This document shows, piece after piece, positions 32,495 to 42,470 of a stretch of 64,000 nt of DNA. Positions within the stretch are counted from its first letter, which is position 1. Every line of letters starts with the position of its first letter. The position numbers were made by a program, and so were the translations under genes. A model generated the notes under the pieces. It saw nothing but the letters and a program-made list of their open reading frames with translations. It ran no database searches and had not been told where the DNA came from. The stretch spans positions 2,744,452-2,808,451 of the forward strand of contig JAWKNO010000002.1 in assembly GCA_041391665.1 (NCBI GenBank). Reading direction: 5' to 3'. The DNA comes from Bacteroidia bacterium (GTDB lineage Bacteria > Bacteroidota > Bacteroidia > J057).

Positions 32495-33712
32495 TCAATC
32501 AAATCTGATTGCCTGAAGCGGGGTGATCCGGTTGATAATTGTAGTGGGGATCAGCATGGCGATTGTACAGATGCCGATGACGGCAAGATTTACCCCGATA
32601 AACCGCATCCAGACCCAGGCAACAGGCACAGTTTCAATGAAGTAATCTTCCTGACTAAGTCTGAACCAGCCAAAACTATCCTGTAATCCAATAAGCCCAA
32701 GTCCCAGTATATTGCCGATAACGACACCGATAGTTACCAGAAAAAGCGCATTCCAGATAAACATTCGCCTTACACGAAAAGCGGGAAGCCCGATCGCTTT
32801 GAGGATACCCACCATCCGGGTGCGCTCAATGATCACAATCAGCATGACGGAAGTCATATTGATAATGGCAACCACGACCATGAGAATGAGGATAAACCAC
32901 ACATTCTGATGCTGTAATTCCAGCCAGTCAAAAATCTCCCGATACAGATAGGTAATCGGTTCGGCGCCAAATTGAAACGGCGTCATTTCATTAATCTGCA
33001 ACGTCGCCTCCTCGATGACATCAAGTGAATTAAGGTTTACCTCAAATCCCGAAACCTGATCTTCCTGCCAGTGCCAGATTTTTTGCAGCAGGCGCATATC
33101 GCAGATCATGATATTGTTGTCAAATTCTTCCATTCCCGTTTCGTAAATCCCCGCAACTTCCACTTGTCTCCGGCGGGGTGGGGGAGGAAGAAACATGAGC
33201 CGCGCTTTGTCTCCTACTTTGAGGTCAAGATTGCGCGCCTGTTTGCGGGAGACGAGGATTTGTAAAGACTCTTCCGACCCGGTGAGATCGGGAATTTGTC
33301 CTTCTTTCAGCACGGTGCTGAAAAAATGCCAGTCATAGGTACTGTCCACTCCTTTGAGCAATACACCGTCCCATCCGGCGTCTGATTTAAAAAGTCCTGT
33401 GCGGTACACATAGGGAGAAACCGATACGACATAAGGTAATGCCCTGACGGAGTCAATCGCCGGTTCCTGTTTGGGCAGAGGAAGAATTTCCGTGTCTTCT
33501 TCGTGATAATAATTTCCTATTTGGATATGGGAGCCAAACCCAACCACCTTTTTTTGAATTTCTGTCTGAAAGCCCTGAACGACTGACAGCGAAATTTCCA
33601 TGGTCGCCACTGCCAGCGCAATGCTGATGACAGATAGCCGTACCACTAAGCCGGAAGCTGCCCGCTCGGTTTGGAAAGTGATCCTTTTTGCAAAAAAATA
33701 TTCGAAATTCAA
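32495..33712 (-). CDS. FtsX/LolC-E-type ABC transporter permease
   Basis: 405 residues. N-terminal cytoplasmic patch and TM1 (VVRLSVISIALAVATMEISLSVVQGF), a long periplasmic domain (about 45-265), then three C-terminal TM helices (FILILMVVVAIINMTSVMLIVI, NALFLVTIGVVIGNILGLG, FIGVNLAVIGICTIAMLIP) and the end PLQAIRFD. The layout and the RTRMVGILKAIGLP coupling helix match LolC/LolE-type permeases. Homologous to the gene at the left edge. The ATPase partner is not in the window. Likely inner-membrane lipoprotein export, by family. Confidence 0.86.
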   Translation of the reverse strand: MNFEYFFAKRITFQTERAASGLVVRLSVISIALAVATMEISLSVVQGFQTEIQKKVVGFGSHIQIGNYYHEEDTEILPLPKQEPAIDSVRALPYVVSVSPYVYRTGLFKSDAGWDGVLLKGVDSTYDWHFFSTVLKEGQIPDLTGSEESLQILVSRKQARNLDLKVGDKARLMFLPPPPRRRQVEVAGIYETGMEEFDNNIMICDMRLLQKIWHWQEDQVSGFEVNLNSLDVIEEATLQINEMTPFQFGAEPITYLYREIFDWLELQHQNVWFILILMVVVAIINMTSVMLIVIIERTRMVGILKAIGLPAFRVRRMFIWNALFLVTIGVVIGNILGLGLIGLQDSFGWFRLSQEDYFIETVPVAWVWMRFIGVNLAVIGICTIAMLIPTTIINRITPLQAIRFD

Positions 33713-33784
33713 GGCAGTTCTGGTTGAAGGCTTTGTTTGTATCCTACGTAAAGATTTTCTTATTTGGGCAAATATATCAAAAAT

Positions 33785-35116
33785 ATGCGCGAGTTTGCTA
33801 CCTTCCTTTTTGCTGTTTTTTTAGTTGCCTGCGGAAGTACCGAAAAGCACACCGGACAAGCCGGTTTTATTTCAGATTCCTTGTCTTCATTGGATGAAAA
33901 TATGCCCATTGAAACTTCTCATAAACGCGGTATGCGGGTGATTACCGGCCCTGAAAAACTAGTTGTTGAAAACCTTTCCCTGCTTCAAGACAAACGTGTC
34001 GGGATTGTAGGAAACCATACTTCACTTGTATTTGGTGGAACCCACCTGGTAGATACACTGGTTTCACTGGGTGTAAGGGTAAAAGCGGTTTTTGCTCCGG
34101 AGCATGGTTTTCGCGGCACTGCCGACGCGGGCGAACATGTAGCCAATGGCATTGATTCCAAAACGGGCCTTCCACTGATTTCCCTCTACGGAACCAACCG
34201 AAAACCCACCGAAAGCCAGATGAAAGATCTGGATGTGGTGATTTTTGATATTCAGGATATTGGTTCCCGCCACTACACCTATATCGGGACCATGACGTAT
34301 GTGATGCAGGCATGCGCCGAACATGGCACGCCCATCATTGTCCTCGATCGCCCCAACCCCAACGGGTGGTATGTCGATGGTCCGGTCTTGGAAAAGGGCA
34401 ATGAATCCTTTATTGGTATGCACCAGATACCCATTGTGCACGGGATGACGATTGGTGAATATGCCCAGATGGTCAACGAAGAAGGCTGGCTGGGCAATGG
34501 ACTCATTGCAGATCTGACGGTCATCCCCTGTGAAGGTTATGACCATGCTATGACCTGGGAAGAAACCCAGCTGCCCTGGGTTGCGCCATCACCCAATATT
34601 GGTACCGAATACGCCGCCTACCTCTATCCGGCCATTTGCTGGTTTGAACCCACTCCGGTAAGTCTGGGCCGCGGTACAGAAGACGCATTCACCATTGTGG
34701 GCGCTCCCTGGTATCAGGCAACTGCCGCAGCCCGAACCACCGAGTCAGGGTTAGACTATTACGGCCTGGAAATGAAGCCCTATTCGTTTACCCCCATATC
34801 TCTGCCAGGCAAATCCAAAGAGCCGCCCTTTCAGGATCAGCTTTGCCAGGGATTGGCTTTCCAAAACCGGGTGGATGGCAAATCGCTGTACCTGGCCGGA
34901 ATCCTGCTTTTAACCGATTTTTATCAGCAGCACAAAGCCGCCAAACCAGGAGAAACCTTCTTCCAAAAAGGATTTAACAAATGGCCGGGAAGCAAAACCC
35001 TGCAGACTCAGATTGAATCGGGCCTTTCACCAGAAGCTATATATGAATCATGGCAGAAGAAAGTGACCGCATTCAAGGAAATCCGGAAGAAATACTTACT
35101 GTACCCGGATAGGTGA
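33785..35116 (+). CDS. namZ: Exo-beta-N-acetylmuramidase NamZ-like lipoprotein (DUF1343)
   Basis: 443 residues. A lipobox (FLVAC, Cys near 14) makes it a lipoprotein. The DUF1343 body has VGIVGNHTSLV, FAPEHGFRGTADAGE, LYGTNRKPT, DIQDIGSRHYTYI, LDRPNPNG, PNIGTEYAAYLYPA and SLGRGTEDAF. Characterised members release terminal N-acetylmuramic acid from peptidoglycan fragments, so a role in cell-wall recycling or scavenging is expected, in the periplasm or on the cell surface. The start at 33785 (MREFATFLFAV) gives a proper signal; an in-frame TTG further upstream is less likely. Confidence 0.9.
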   Translation: MREFATFLFAVFLVACGSTEKHTGQAGFISDSLSSLDENMPIETSHKRGMRVITGPEKLVVENLSLLQDKRVGIVGNHTSLVFGGTHLVDTLVSLGVRVKAVFAPEHGFRGTADAGEHVANGIDSKTGLPLISLYGTNRKPTESQMKDLDVVIFDIQDIGSRHYTYIGTMTYVMQACAEHGTPIIVLDRPNPNGWYVDGPVLEKGNESFIGMHQIPIVHGMTIGEYAQMVNEEGWLGNGLIADLTVIPCEGYDHAMTWEETQLPWVAPSPNIGTEYAAYLYPAICWFEPTPVSLGRGTEDAFTIVGAPWYQATAAARTTESGLDYYGLEMKPYSFTPISLPGKSKEPPFQDQLCQGLAFQNRVDGKSLYLAGILLLTDFYQQHKAAKPGETFFQKGFNKWPGSKTLQTQIESGLSPEAIYESWQKKVTAFKEIRKKYLLYPDR

Positions 35117-35132
35117 TTTCCCCAAAAATACC

Positions 35133-35140
35133 TATCTTTG
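35133..35140 (+). promoter_or_regulatory. TANNTTTG box upstream of the GT2 gene
   Basis: TATCTTTG matches the Bacteroidota -7 consensus exactly and lies 17 bases before the ATG at 35158. No good TTTG is seen 20 bases upstream, so support is partial. Confidence 0.4.
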
Positions 35141-35157
35141 CCCCTTAATTTAAAGGG

Positions 35158-36096
35158 ATGGACATATCGATTGTAGTGCCTTTATATAATGAAGCGGAGT
35201 CTCTTCCTCATCTGTTGGAATGGATCAGCCGGGTCATGAAGGAGCATCAGTTTTCTTATGAAGTGGTACTCGTGGACGATGGAAGCAAAGATAGTTCCTG
35301 GGAAGTATTGCTATCACTTTCTCGTCAATATCCTGAGGTGAAAGGCATCCGCTTTCAGCGTAATTACGGAAAATCGGCGGCTTTACACACCGGCTTCCAG
35401 GCTGCTGAAGGTTCTGTCGTCATCACCATGGATGCAGATTTACAGGATAGCCCGGATGAAATTCCGGAACTTTACCGCATGATCCATGAGGATGGGTATG
35501 ACCTCGTCTCGGGATGGAAGAAAAAACGGCATGATCCACTTTCAAAGAGATTGCCTTCCAAATTTTTTAACTTTGTCGTCAGGATCGTGGCTGGTATTCC
35601 CAATCTTCACGATTTTAACTGTGGCCTGAAATCCTACCGCAAAGAAGTAGTAAAGAATATTGAAGTGTACGGCGAAATGCACCGCTATATTCCGATGATT
35701 GCCAAATGGGCAGGATTTAAGAAAATCGGAGAAAAAGAAGTCGAACACCGCAAGCGCGAATATGGTATCAGTAAATTTGGCGTGAGCCGGTTGATTACAG
35801 GTTTTCTCGATCTGGTATCCATTGTGTTTACCAATAAATACATGAAAAAACCCATGCACTTTTTCGGCACATGGGGGGTGTTTTTTTCATTTATAGGTGG
35901 TCTTGATCTGATCTATCTCGCCGTAATTAAATTGGGGTTGGGAGAAGGACTTGGGCAGCGAATTCCTGCAATGATGTTTGGTGTAGTAATGTTATTGCTG
36001 GGTTTTATGCTGTTTAGCACAGGTCTGCTGGCAGAGCTGATCAGCCGGAACTCTCTGTATAAAAATCAATACAAGATCGCTGAAAGAGTCGGATAA
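35158..36096 (+). CDS. Polyprenyl-phosphate-type glycosyltransferase family 2
   Basis: 312 residues. GT2 domain: DISIVVPLYNEAESLPHLL, LVDDGSKDSSWEVL, ITMDADLQDSPDEIPEL (DxD), LVSGWKKKRHDPLSKRLPS and NCGLKSYRKEV; then two TM helices (FFSFIGGLDLIYLAVI, MMFGVVMLLLGFMLFSTGLL). This arrangement is that of DPM1/ArnC/GtrB-type enzymes, which load a sugar onto undecaprenyl phosphate at the inner membrane. Eleven bases upstream of the epimerase gene; the two probably act in the same surface-glycan pathway. Confidence 0.88.
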   Translation: MDISIVVPLYNEAESLPHLLEWISRVMKEHQFSYEVVLVDDGSKDSSWEVLLSLSRQYPEVKGIRFQRNYGKSAALHTGFQAAEGSVVITMDADLQDSPDEIPELYRMIHEDGYDLVSGWKKKRHDPLSKRLPSKFFNFVVRIVAGIPNLHDFNCGLKSYRKEVVKNIEVYGEMHRYIPMIAKWAGFKKIGEKEVEHRKREYGISKFGVSRLITGFLDLVSIVFTNKYMKKPMHFFGTWGVFFSFIGGLDLIYLAVIKLGLGEGLGQRIPAMMFGVVMLLLGFMLFSTGLLAELISRNSLYKNQYKIAERVG

Positions 36097-36106
36097 AAAT
36101 ACTTAT

Positions 36107-37177
36107 ATGAAATATCACTTAATCTCAGGCGGATGCGGATTTGTGGGCCGCAACATGGCAAAAAAACTCCTCAAAACTACCACAGACCGGGTAATTATTG
36201 TGGACGATCTTTCGGTGGGAATGGCGCCGGGAGAATGGCCGATTGCGGAAGGAAAGTTTTTGGGGGGTGTCGCTCAAAAAATTGTGGGCGAAATGGAGTT
36301 CTGGGGAGAAGATGAGCGCCTGTTGTTTTGGCGGGGTGATTTCCGGACATTTCTGAGAAATATGATGGGCGATCCCCGTTGGCTGGCAAAAGCCTACGGC
36401 TTGACCGATTTTGAAAAATTTTCAGACGCCTTTCACTTCGCCGCCATCGTGGGCGGGAGAGCGAAGATCGATGGTGACCCGATGATGGTGGCTCTCGATC
36501 TGTCGATCGACGCGGAGTTTTTCTACTGGGCGGTGCGCCACAAACCCGACCGGGTGATGTTTCCCAGCAGCAGCGCTGCCTATCCGGTCAACCTTCAGGC
36601 TGAAGAAGGATTTATCGCCCTCAGCGAATCTGATATCGACTTCGTCGGTGGCAACCTCGGCCAGCCCGATATGACCTACGGCTGGTCCAAGCTTACCGGC
36701 GAATATCTGGCCCGTATTGCCGCTCAGTACTATAATCTTTCCGTTGCCTGCGTCAGGCCTTTCTCCGGTTATGGCGAAGATCAGGATCTGACTTATCCCA
36801 TTCCGGCGATTGCTGCCCGTGCAGCCAGAAAAGAAGACCCTTTTGAAGTATGGGGCACCGGCAAACAGGGACGCGACTTTGTGCACATCGATGATTGTAT
36901 CGACTGCATACTGTTTGCCCTCGATCATATTCACGACGGAAGAGCAATCAATATCGGCTCCGGAAAAATTACCAGCTTCCTCGAAATCATTGACCTTTTC
37001 GCTGAGTTTGCTGGATACAAACCTACCGTAAAACAATTGCTCGATAAGCCTGTGGGTGTACACGCCCGACACGCCAATATGGATTATGTTTTTAACGAGC
37101 TGGGCTGGAGACCTAAAATTTCGCTTCGTGAAGGGATGCGCCGTGTGTATGACGCTGCTGTGAGAAATATCGGTTAG
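36107..37177 (+). CDS. NAD-dependent nucleotide-sugar epimerase/dehydratase (extended SDR)
   Basis: 356 residues. N-terminal Rossmann GGCGFVGRNMAKKLL, the SDR dinucleotide-binding Asp in IVDDLSVG, the serine in FPSSSAAYP and the catalytic YGWSKLTGE (YxxxK), then SGYGEDQDLTYPIPA and GRDFVHIDDC. It matches GDP/dTDP/UDP-sugar epimerases and dehydratases; the sugar is not predictable. Together with the upstream GT2 gene it forms a likely two-gene surface-polysaccharide unit. Confidence 0.88.
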   Translation: MKYHLISGGCGFVGRNMAKKLLKTTTDRVIIVDDLSVGMAPGEWPIAEGKFLGGVAQKIVGEMEFWGEDERLLFWRGDFRTFLRNMMGDPRWLAKAYGLTDFEKFSDAFHFAAIVGGRAKIDGDPMMVALDLSIDAEFFYWAVRHKPDRVMFPSSSAAYPVNLQAEEGFIALSESDIDFVGGNLGQPDMTYGWSKLTGEYLARIAAQYYNLSVACVRPFSGYGEDQDLTYPIPAIAARAARKEDPFEVWGTGKQGRDFVHIDDCIDCILFALDHIHDGRAINIGSGKITSFLEIIDLFAEFAGYKPTVKQLLDKPVGVHARHANMDYVFNELGWRPKISLREGMRRVYDAAVRNIG

Positions 37178-37251
37178 TACCAAAAAGTGAAAGCTACAAT
37201 CAGAAAAAAATTGTACCTTTCCATAGTCCATTGGTACGTGAACTGTTTTTC

Positions 37252-40200
37252 ATGACCCCCAAGAAGCATTTAATCTACATCGGATTGTTAATTCTGATAG
37301 CCGTTTTATGGATATCAGATGCTTTCGCACAAAGTGAAGCGGACAATCATGAGCGGAAAATACTCCGGATAGAAGAGGGCCAATCTGAACATCAACTGCA
37401 TTTTGACCTCAACCCATTTATCTATATTTTACCTGATTCTACCGGAAACCTGACCTACGAGCAAATCAGCAGCCCTGAGTTTCAATCGCGGTTTGTTTAT
37501 GGGCAAAATGAGCAACTGGACTTATACCATAAGGATATTCCCTGGTTTTGGATCAGGCTTACCATCGCTTCTGATTTTCCTCGTCCGCTGGGCTTAATGG
37601 TGGCATGGAATCTACCGGAAGTAAACCTTTACCAAAGGAAAGATAGTGGTGAAATTTCCATCGTCTCTTCCGGTGTGCTTACCTCCATTTTTGACAGGCC
37701 TTACTCCAACCAGTATGGCAGTTCGCCCTATCTCCCTTTAGAGGTCAGACCCGACGAAACCCAAACGTATTATTTCCGGGTAAAACCCATGCGGTTTTTT
37801 AAACACAGCCGCCTCAATGGGGTTGACCGTACGCTGGTTGCCCCGGCTTTTGCCACTTTTATCGCTACCCGGGTGAAATTTCTGGATGCACTTTCTCTGG
37901 GAATTATTCTGGCTGTAGCCTTATACCAGCTTGCGATATTTTTGTATGGATCAGAAGCGCTGTATCTGCGACTGAGCCTGCTGAGTTTTTCTTTTTTCCT
38001 CGTCTGGCTGCATTTTCGCGATTATGGGTTTGAAATTTTCTGGCCCGCATTTCCTGCATTTAACTATATCCATCTGGAATATATTACCTCGCTGCTTCAG
38101 TTTTGGACTTTGATTGAATTTGGCCGCCGGTATATGAATATGGCTGCCCTTGTACCTGCCTGGGATCGTATCGCCAAATGGAGCTTATGGATATATATCG
38201 GCTACCGGACTTTGGAGTATATATTTTTGCTGGCAGACAGGGAAAATTATTTTACGTATTTGTTACCTCTGGCGGGAATTGAGTTTCTGCTGATCTTATC
38301 CATGTTGCTCCCCGGGCTGGCTGCCCAGATAGCCGGAATGCGAAAAAAATACCGCCCTTCAATCTCCTATTTTATTGCTACCCTTGCCCCGATGGTCATG
38401 ACCTCTGTGCAGATCGTAATCAACCTGTCGAGCACAAATCTGGCCGGGCAAATTGACTTTTTACTCATAGGTATTGCGATTATGCAGCTGTTGCTCGCCG
38501 TCGGACTGGCAGAGCGGTTTAAGACACTGCAGGATGAAACCGTCAAAGCACAAAAAGAAAAGCTGGAAATCGAAGAATCCCAGCGTAAAAACCAGGAAGA
38601 AATCAACGAACAACTGGTAAAAGCAGACAAGCTGAAAGACCAGTTTCTTGCCAATACTTCTCACGAACTTCGTACCCCGCTCAACGGTATTATCGGCCTT
38701 GCGGAGTCTTTGTATGACGGGGTGGCTGGTGTGCCCACGCCTACCATGAAGTCAAATCTGGCGATGATTATGGCTTCGGGAAAAAGGCTTGCCAACCTGG
38801 TCAATGATATCCTCGATTTTTCAAAACTCAAAAACCAGGATCTCGATCTTCGGATCAATGCAGTAGATCTGAATTCGCTGGTAGAGGTGGTCATGCAAAT
38901 CAACCAACCCTCTCTGCAATTGAAGCCCGTGAAAATTATTAACGACATTCCGCGCAATCTGCCGGCAGTAAGTATAGATGAAAATCGAATTGAACAGGTT
39001 CTGCACAACCTGATCGGTAATGCCATAAAATTTACCGAACAGGGTACAATTACCATTCGCGCATGGAAATCGGGGAATATGGTCGAAGTGAGTATCGCGG
39101 ATACAGGAATCGGGTTTCCCAAAGACAAAGCTGACCATATCTTTTTGGAATTTGAACAGGCAGACGGCTCCATTTCCCGGGCTTATGGCGGCACCGGGCT
39201 TGGGCTTTCCATTTCCAGGCAGATTGTCGAACTCCATGGCGGAAAAATCTGGGCAGAATCTGTATTTGGAGAAGGGGCTACATTTTATTTTACCCTGCCG
39301 GTCTCTCTTGAAAAACCCATGCCGGGAGCACAAATCAACCGGATGTCTTCCCTGTCGGAAGTAGCGCTGATTAAGGATGAAGAACCCAGTATCGTTCCAC
39401 TCACCAACGTATATATCGATGAAGAAACCATCCAAATCCTGATTGTCGATGACGAACCGATTAACCATCAGGTATTGAGAAACCACCTTTCTACCCGAAA
39501 CTTCCATGTTGTTTCGGCGATGAATGGCGAGGAAGTGATGGAAATTCTCAAAACCGATCAGGTATTTGATCTCGTACTTCTCGATCTGATGATGCCTAAA
39601 ATGTCTGGTTATGAAGTGTGTAAGCGAATCAGGGAAAAATTCCTTCCTTCAGAATTACCGGTCATTATGGTCACGGCCAAAAACCAGGTGCCCGATTTGG
39701 TTCACGCACTTTCTATGGGGGCGAATGATTATCTCGCAAAACCATTTTCCAAAGATGAATTTCTGGCAAGAGTCAACAACCAGCTCAATCTCAATAACAT
39801 CTACCACGTAGCCCACCGGTTTATCCCATCAGAATTTTTGTATTCGCTGGGTTATGACTCGATTATGGACGTTCACTTAGGCGATCAGATTGCCAGGGAG
39901 ATGAGCGTATTGTTTCTCGATATCAGGGACTATACCAGCCTTTCGGAGCAAATGACACCCGAAGAGACCTTCCGGTTTGTCAACGCCTATACTCAGCGGA
40001 TGGGGCCGGTTATTCAGCGAAACCAGGGGTTTGTCAATCAGTATTACGGCGACGGAATCATGGCGCTGTTTCCCTATGGATCTGATCATGCGCTTCGCGC
40101 TATGATGGAGATGCAGGCGTTGCTGGATGAGTACAACCAGGTTCGGGCAACCAAAGGCCGTGTGCCCATTCGGGTTGGCATGGGATTACATACGGGTACC

Positions 40201-40668
40201 CTGATTATGGGCATTATTGGCGATAAAAACCGCACAGAAGCCACAACGATTGCCGATTCCGTCAATACCTCCTCGCGCATTGAAGGACTGACCAAATATT
40301 TTCAGACCAAAATCCTGTTTAGTGAAGCAAGTCTGAAGGGGTTGGTAAATCCGGAAGAATTTGAATACCGCTTCCTGGGAAAAATTCAGGTGAAAGGAAA
40401 AGCCTCTGCAATAGGCATTTATGAGTGTTTTGGTGCTGATTCACCTGCGATTCGGGAAAAGAAACGCCAGACAATTGCTCTGTTTCAGGAAGCATTGGCG
40501 GACTATTTAAATAAAGATTTTATCAACTCAATGAAAAAATTTCAGGCAGTTTTGGCTCAAAATCCTGAAGATGGGCCTGCCCGTGTATACCTTGAAAGGC
40601 TGGAAAGTTATCTGGCAGTTGGCGTTTCAGACGACTGGTCCGGCCATGTTACTATGACCGAAAAATAA
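37252..40668 (+). CDS. Hybrid: 7TMR-DISM sensor, histidine kinase, receiver and class III nucleotide cyclase
   Basis: About 1138 residues. Signal peptide (IYIGLLILIAVLWISDAFA), periplasmic 7TMR-DISM sensor domain (to about 190), seven TM helices (about 210-410), coiled coil, histidine kinase with SHELRTPLNG (phospho-His about 470), NLIGNAIKFT, DTGIGFP and GGTGLGLSIS, receiver domain with LIVDDEP and phospho-Asp in LLDLMMP (about 777), and a C-terminal class III adenylate/guanylate cyclase with LFLDIRDYTSLSE (metal Asp about 890) and YYGDGIMALFP, followed by a TPR-like tail. It probably senses an external ligand and sets phosphotransfer and cyclic-nucleotide output in one protein. The start at 37252 (MTPKKHL) is preferred over a TTG at 37231. 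Confidence 0.9.
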   Translation: MTPKKHLIYIGLLILIAVLWISDAFAQSEADNHERKILRIEEGQSEHQLHFDLNPFIYILPDSTGNLTYEQISSPEFQSRFVYGQNEQLDLYHKDIPWFWIRLTIASDFPRPLGLMVAWNLPEVNLYQRKDSGEISIVSSGVLTSIFDRPYSNQYGSSPYLPLEVRPDETQTYYFRVKPMRFFKHSRLNGVDRTLVAPAFATFIATRVKFLDALSLGIILAVALYQLAIFLYGSEALYLRLSLLSFSFFLVWLHFRDYGFEIFWPAFPAFNYIHLEYITSLLQFWTLIEFGRRYMNMAALVPAWDRIAKWSLWIYIGYRTLEYIFLLADRENYFTYLLPLAGIEFLLILSMLLPGLAAQIAGMRKKYRPSISYFIATLAPMVMTSVQIVINLSSTNLAGQIDFLLIGIAIMQLLLAVGLAERFKTLQDETVKAQKEKLEIEESQRKNQEEINEQLVKADKLKDQFLANTSHELRTPLNGIIGLAESLYDGVAGVPTPTMKSNLAMIMASGKRLANLVNDILDFSKLKNQDLDLRINAVDLNSLVEVVMQINQPSLQLKPVKIINDIPRNLPAVSIDENRIEQVLHNLIGNAIKFTEQGTITIRAWKSGNMVEVSIADTGIGFPKDKADHIFLEFEQADGSISRAYGGTGLGLSISRQIVELHGGKIWAESVFGEGATFYFTLPVSLEKPMPGAQINRMSSLSEVALIKDEEPSIVPLTNVYIDEETIQILIVDDEPINHQVLRNHLSTRNFHVVSAMNGEEVMEILKTDQVFDLVLLDLMMPKMSGYEVCKRIREKFLPSELPVIMVTAKNQVPDLVHALSMGANDYLAKPFSKDEFLARVNNQLNLNNIYHVAHRFIPSEFLYSLGYDSIMDVHLGDQIAREMSVLFLDIRDYTSLSEQMTPEETFRFVNAYTQRMGPVIQRNQGFVNQYYGDGIMALFPYGSDHALRAMMEMQALLDEYNQVRATKGRVPIRVGMGLHTGTLIMGIIGDKNRTEATTIADSVNTSSRIEGLTKYFQTKILFSEASLKGLVNPEEFEYRFLGKIQVKGKASAIGIYECFGADSPAIREKKRQTIALFQEALADYLNKDFINSMKKFQAVLAQNPEDGPARVYLERLESYLAVGVSDDWSGHVTMTEK

Positions 40669-40691
40669 ACTATTACTAATCCCCAGGCATT

Positions 40692-42461
40692 ATGAAAAAG
40701 TCAGTTGTCATTATCGGTGGAGGTGTTGCAGGAATGAGTGCCGCACACGAGCTGATAGAAAGAGATTTTGACGTAACCGTCTATGAGCGCCAACCTTACT
40801 ATGTAGGTGGAAAAGCCCGAAGTGTAGATGTCCCCAATTCTGCCGCTCCCGGATTTCAACCTTTGCCCGGAGAGCACGGCTTCCGGTTTTTTCCGGGTTT
40901 TTACCGGCATATCACCAATACGATGAGTCGCATTCCTCTCAAAGATCAGCCGGGGAAATACGTCGTTGATAATCTGATTACCTGCGAAAAATCTATTCAG
41001 GCACAGGAAGGGCATAAACCTGTGGTTGTACCTGCACACGCACCGCACAACCTGTCTCAATTAAAAACTTCGCTCAAAGCCTATGTGGGCACCCATGATC
41101 AGTTGTCGCCTGCCGAGCAGGAACTTATGTTCAATAAAATCTGGCAAATCTGTACCAGTTGTTACGAGCGGAGGATGAGCGAATACGAGCGAATTTCCTG
41201 GTGGGAGTTTACCGAAGCGGAAGGGAAAAGTAATGCGTATCAGCAATTGTTTGTGATCGGACTTACGCGCACACTTGTAGCGGCGCAGGCGACGGAGATC
41301 AGCGCCAAAACTGCCGGTGATATTCTGGTGCAATTATTCCAGTTGCTGACCAGCCAAAAAGGCCATACAGATCAACTGCTCAATGGGCCAACCAACGAAG
41401 CATGGTTATTTCCCTGGCGGGACTATCTCCTTTCACAACATGTAAAATACAACCACGGGTATCTGGCTACCTCCATTGATTTTGATAAAAAGGCTAAAAA
41501 AATCACGGGTGTAAACCTGGTCAATGAGGCGGGAGAAGAGGTCAAAGCTACAGCAGATTATTATTTATTTGCCGTGCCGGTAGAGCGAATGTACCCGCTG
41601 GTCAAGGATAATGCAGATTTGCTGGAAGCTGCGCCATTGATCCGGGAGCTGGGGATGCTGGCTCAATCTACCCGCTGGATGACCGGGCTGCAATACTACC
41701 TCAGCGAAAAAATTCCTATGCTGGACAATACCCCCGGGCATGTCATTTACTTTGATACACCCTGGGCGATTACCAGTGTTTCCCAGTTGCAGTTCTGGAA
41801 GCATTTTCATATTGAAAAACATGGAAATGGGAAAGTACAAAGTATCCTTTCTGTAGATATATCTGACTGGGATACGCCGGGGCAACTCTATAAAATCCCT
41901 GCAAAAGACTGTACCAGAACCCAGATCATGGAGGAAGTCTGGTATCAGTTGGAATTGTCGCTGAATGTGGGCGGGGAAACCATTCTCAAACCCCGCGCCG
42001 AAATTTTGGTCGAATGGTATCTGGATCGCGATATTGAAGAGAAACCCCGCAAACATCCCGAAAAAGGGAAACCTGGTTTTATCACTATTGACGAAGAACC
42101 CCTGCTTGTCAACCGGATCAACACCTGGGGGATGCGCCCATCGGCCAGGTCAGGGATAGAAAACTTCTATCTCGCCGGTGATTACGTCCAGTGTTTTACA
42201 GACTGCGCCACGATGGAGGGTGCAAATGAAACCGCAAGAAGGGCCGTGAACGGTATTCTGCTTCACAGCAAGTCAAAGTTTGCGCCCTGTGAGATCTGGA
42301 ATCTTCACGAAACTGCCCATACGAAACTCCTTCGCAACCTTGACCGCAAGCGCTACTTTAAGGGTGAACCCTGGAAAAATCAGACACCCTGGCTGTACAA
42401 GTTGCTGAGTTTGGTTTTTGTTTTTCTGGAGCGGGTGCTTAATGTCCGGGGGAAAGATTAA
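40692..42461 (+). CDS. FAD-dependent amine-oxidase-type oxidoreductase (phytoene desaturase/HpnE-like superfamily)
   Basis: 589 residues. FAD-binding GxGxxG at the N-terminus (VVIIGGGVAGMSAAHELI) with the Glu of the ribose pocket in VYERQPYYVGGKARS; GEHGFRFFPGFYRH, and the C-terminal FAD motif IENFYLAGDYVQCFTDCATMEGANETA. The last 70 residues carry a hydrophobic patch (LYKLLSLVFVFLERVL) for membrane contact. Related to phytoene-desaturase-like and squalene-modifying flavoproteins; substrate unknown. Twenty-four bases after the kinase-cyclase gene; convergent with 42471. Confidence 0.85.
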   Translation: MKKSVVIIGGGVAGMSAAHELIERDFDVTVYERQPYYVGGKARSVDVPNSAAPGFQPLPGEHGFRFFPGFYRHITNTMSRIPLKDQPGKYVVDNLITCEKSIQAQEGHKPVVVPAHAPHNLSQLKTSLKAYVGTHDQLSPAEQELMFNKIWQICTSCYERRMSEYERISWWEFTEAEGKSNAYQQLFVIGLTRTLVAAQATEISAKTAGDILVQLFQLLTSQKGHTDQLLNGPTNEAWLFPWRDYLLSQHVKYNHGYLATSIDFDKKAKKITGVNLVNEAGEEVKATADYYLFAVPVERMYPLVKDNADLLEAAPLIRELGMLAQSTRWMTGLQYYLSEKIPMLDNTPGHVIYFDTPWAITSVSQLQFWKHFHIEKHGNGKVQSILSVDISDWDTPGQLYKIPAKDCTRTQIMEEVWYQLELSLNVGGETILKPRAEILVEWYLDRDIEEKPRKHPEKGKPGFITIDEEPLLVNRINTWGMRPSARSGIENFYLAGDYVQCFTDCATMEGANETARRAVNGILLHSKSKFAPCEIWNLHETAHTKLLRNLDRKRYFKGEPWKNQTPWLYKLLSLVFVFLERVLNVRGKD

Positions 42462-42470
42462 ACCGTTGAA

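Noticed and set aside
38821..39507. Long minus-strand open frame inside the kinase-cyclase gene
   Set aside because: It lies wholly antisense to conserved kinase and receiver motifs and has no recognisable domain, so it is a shadow.
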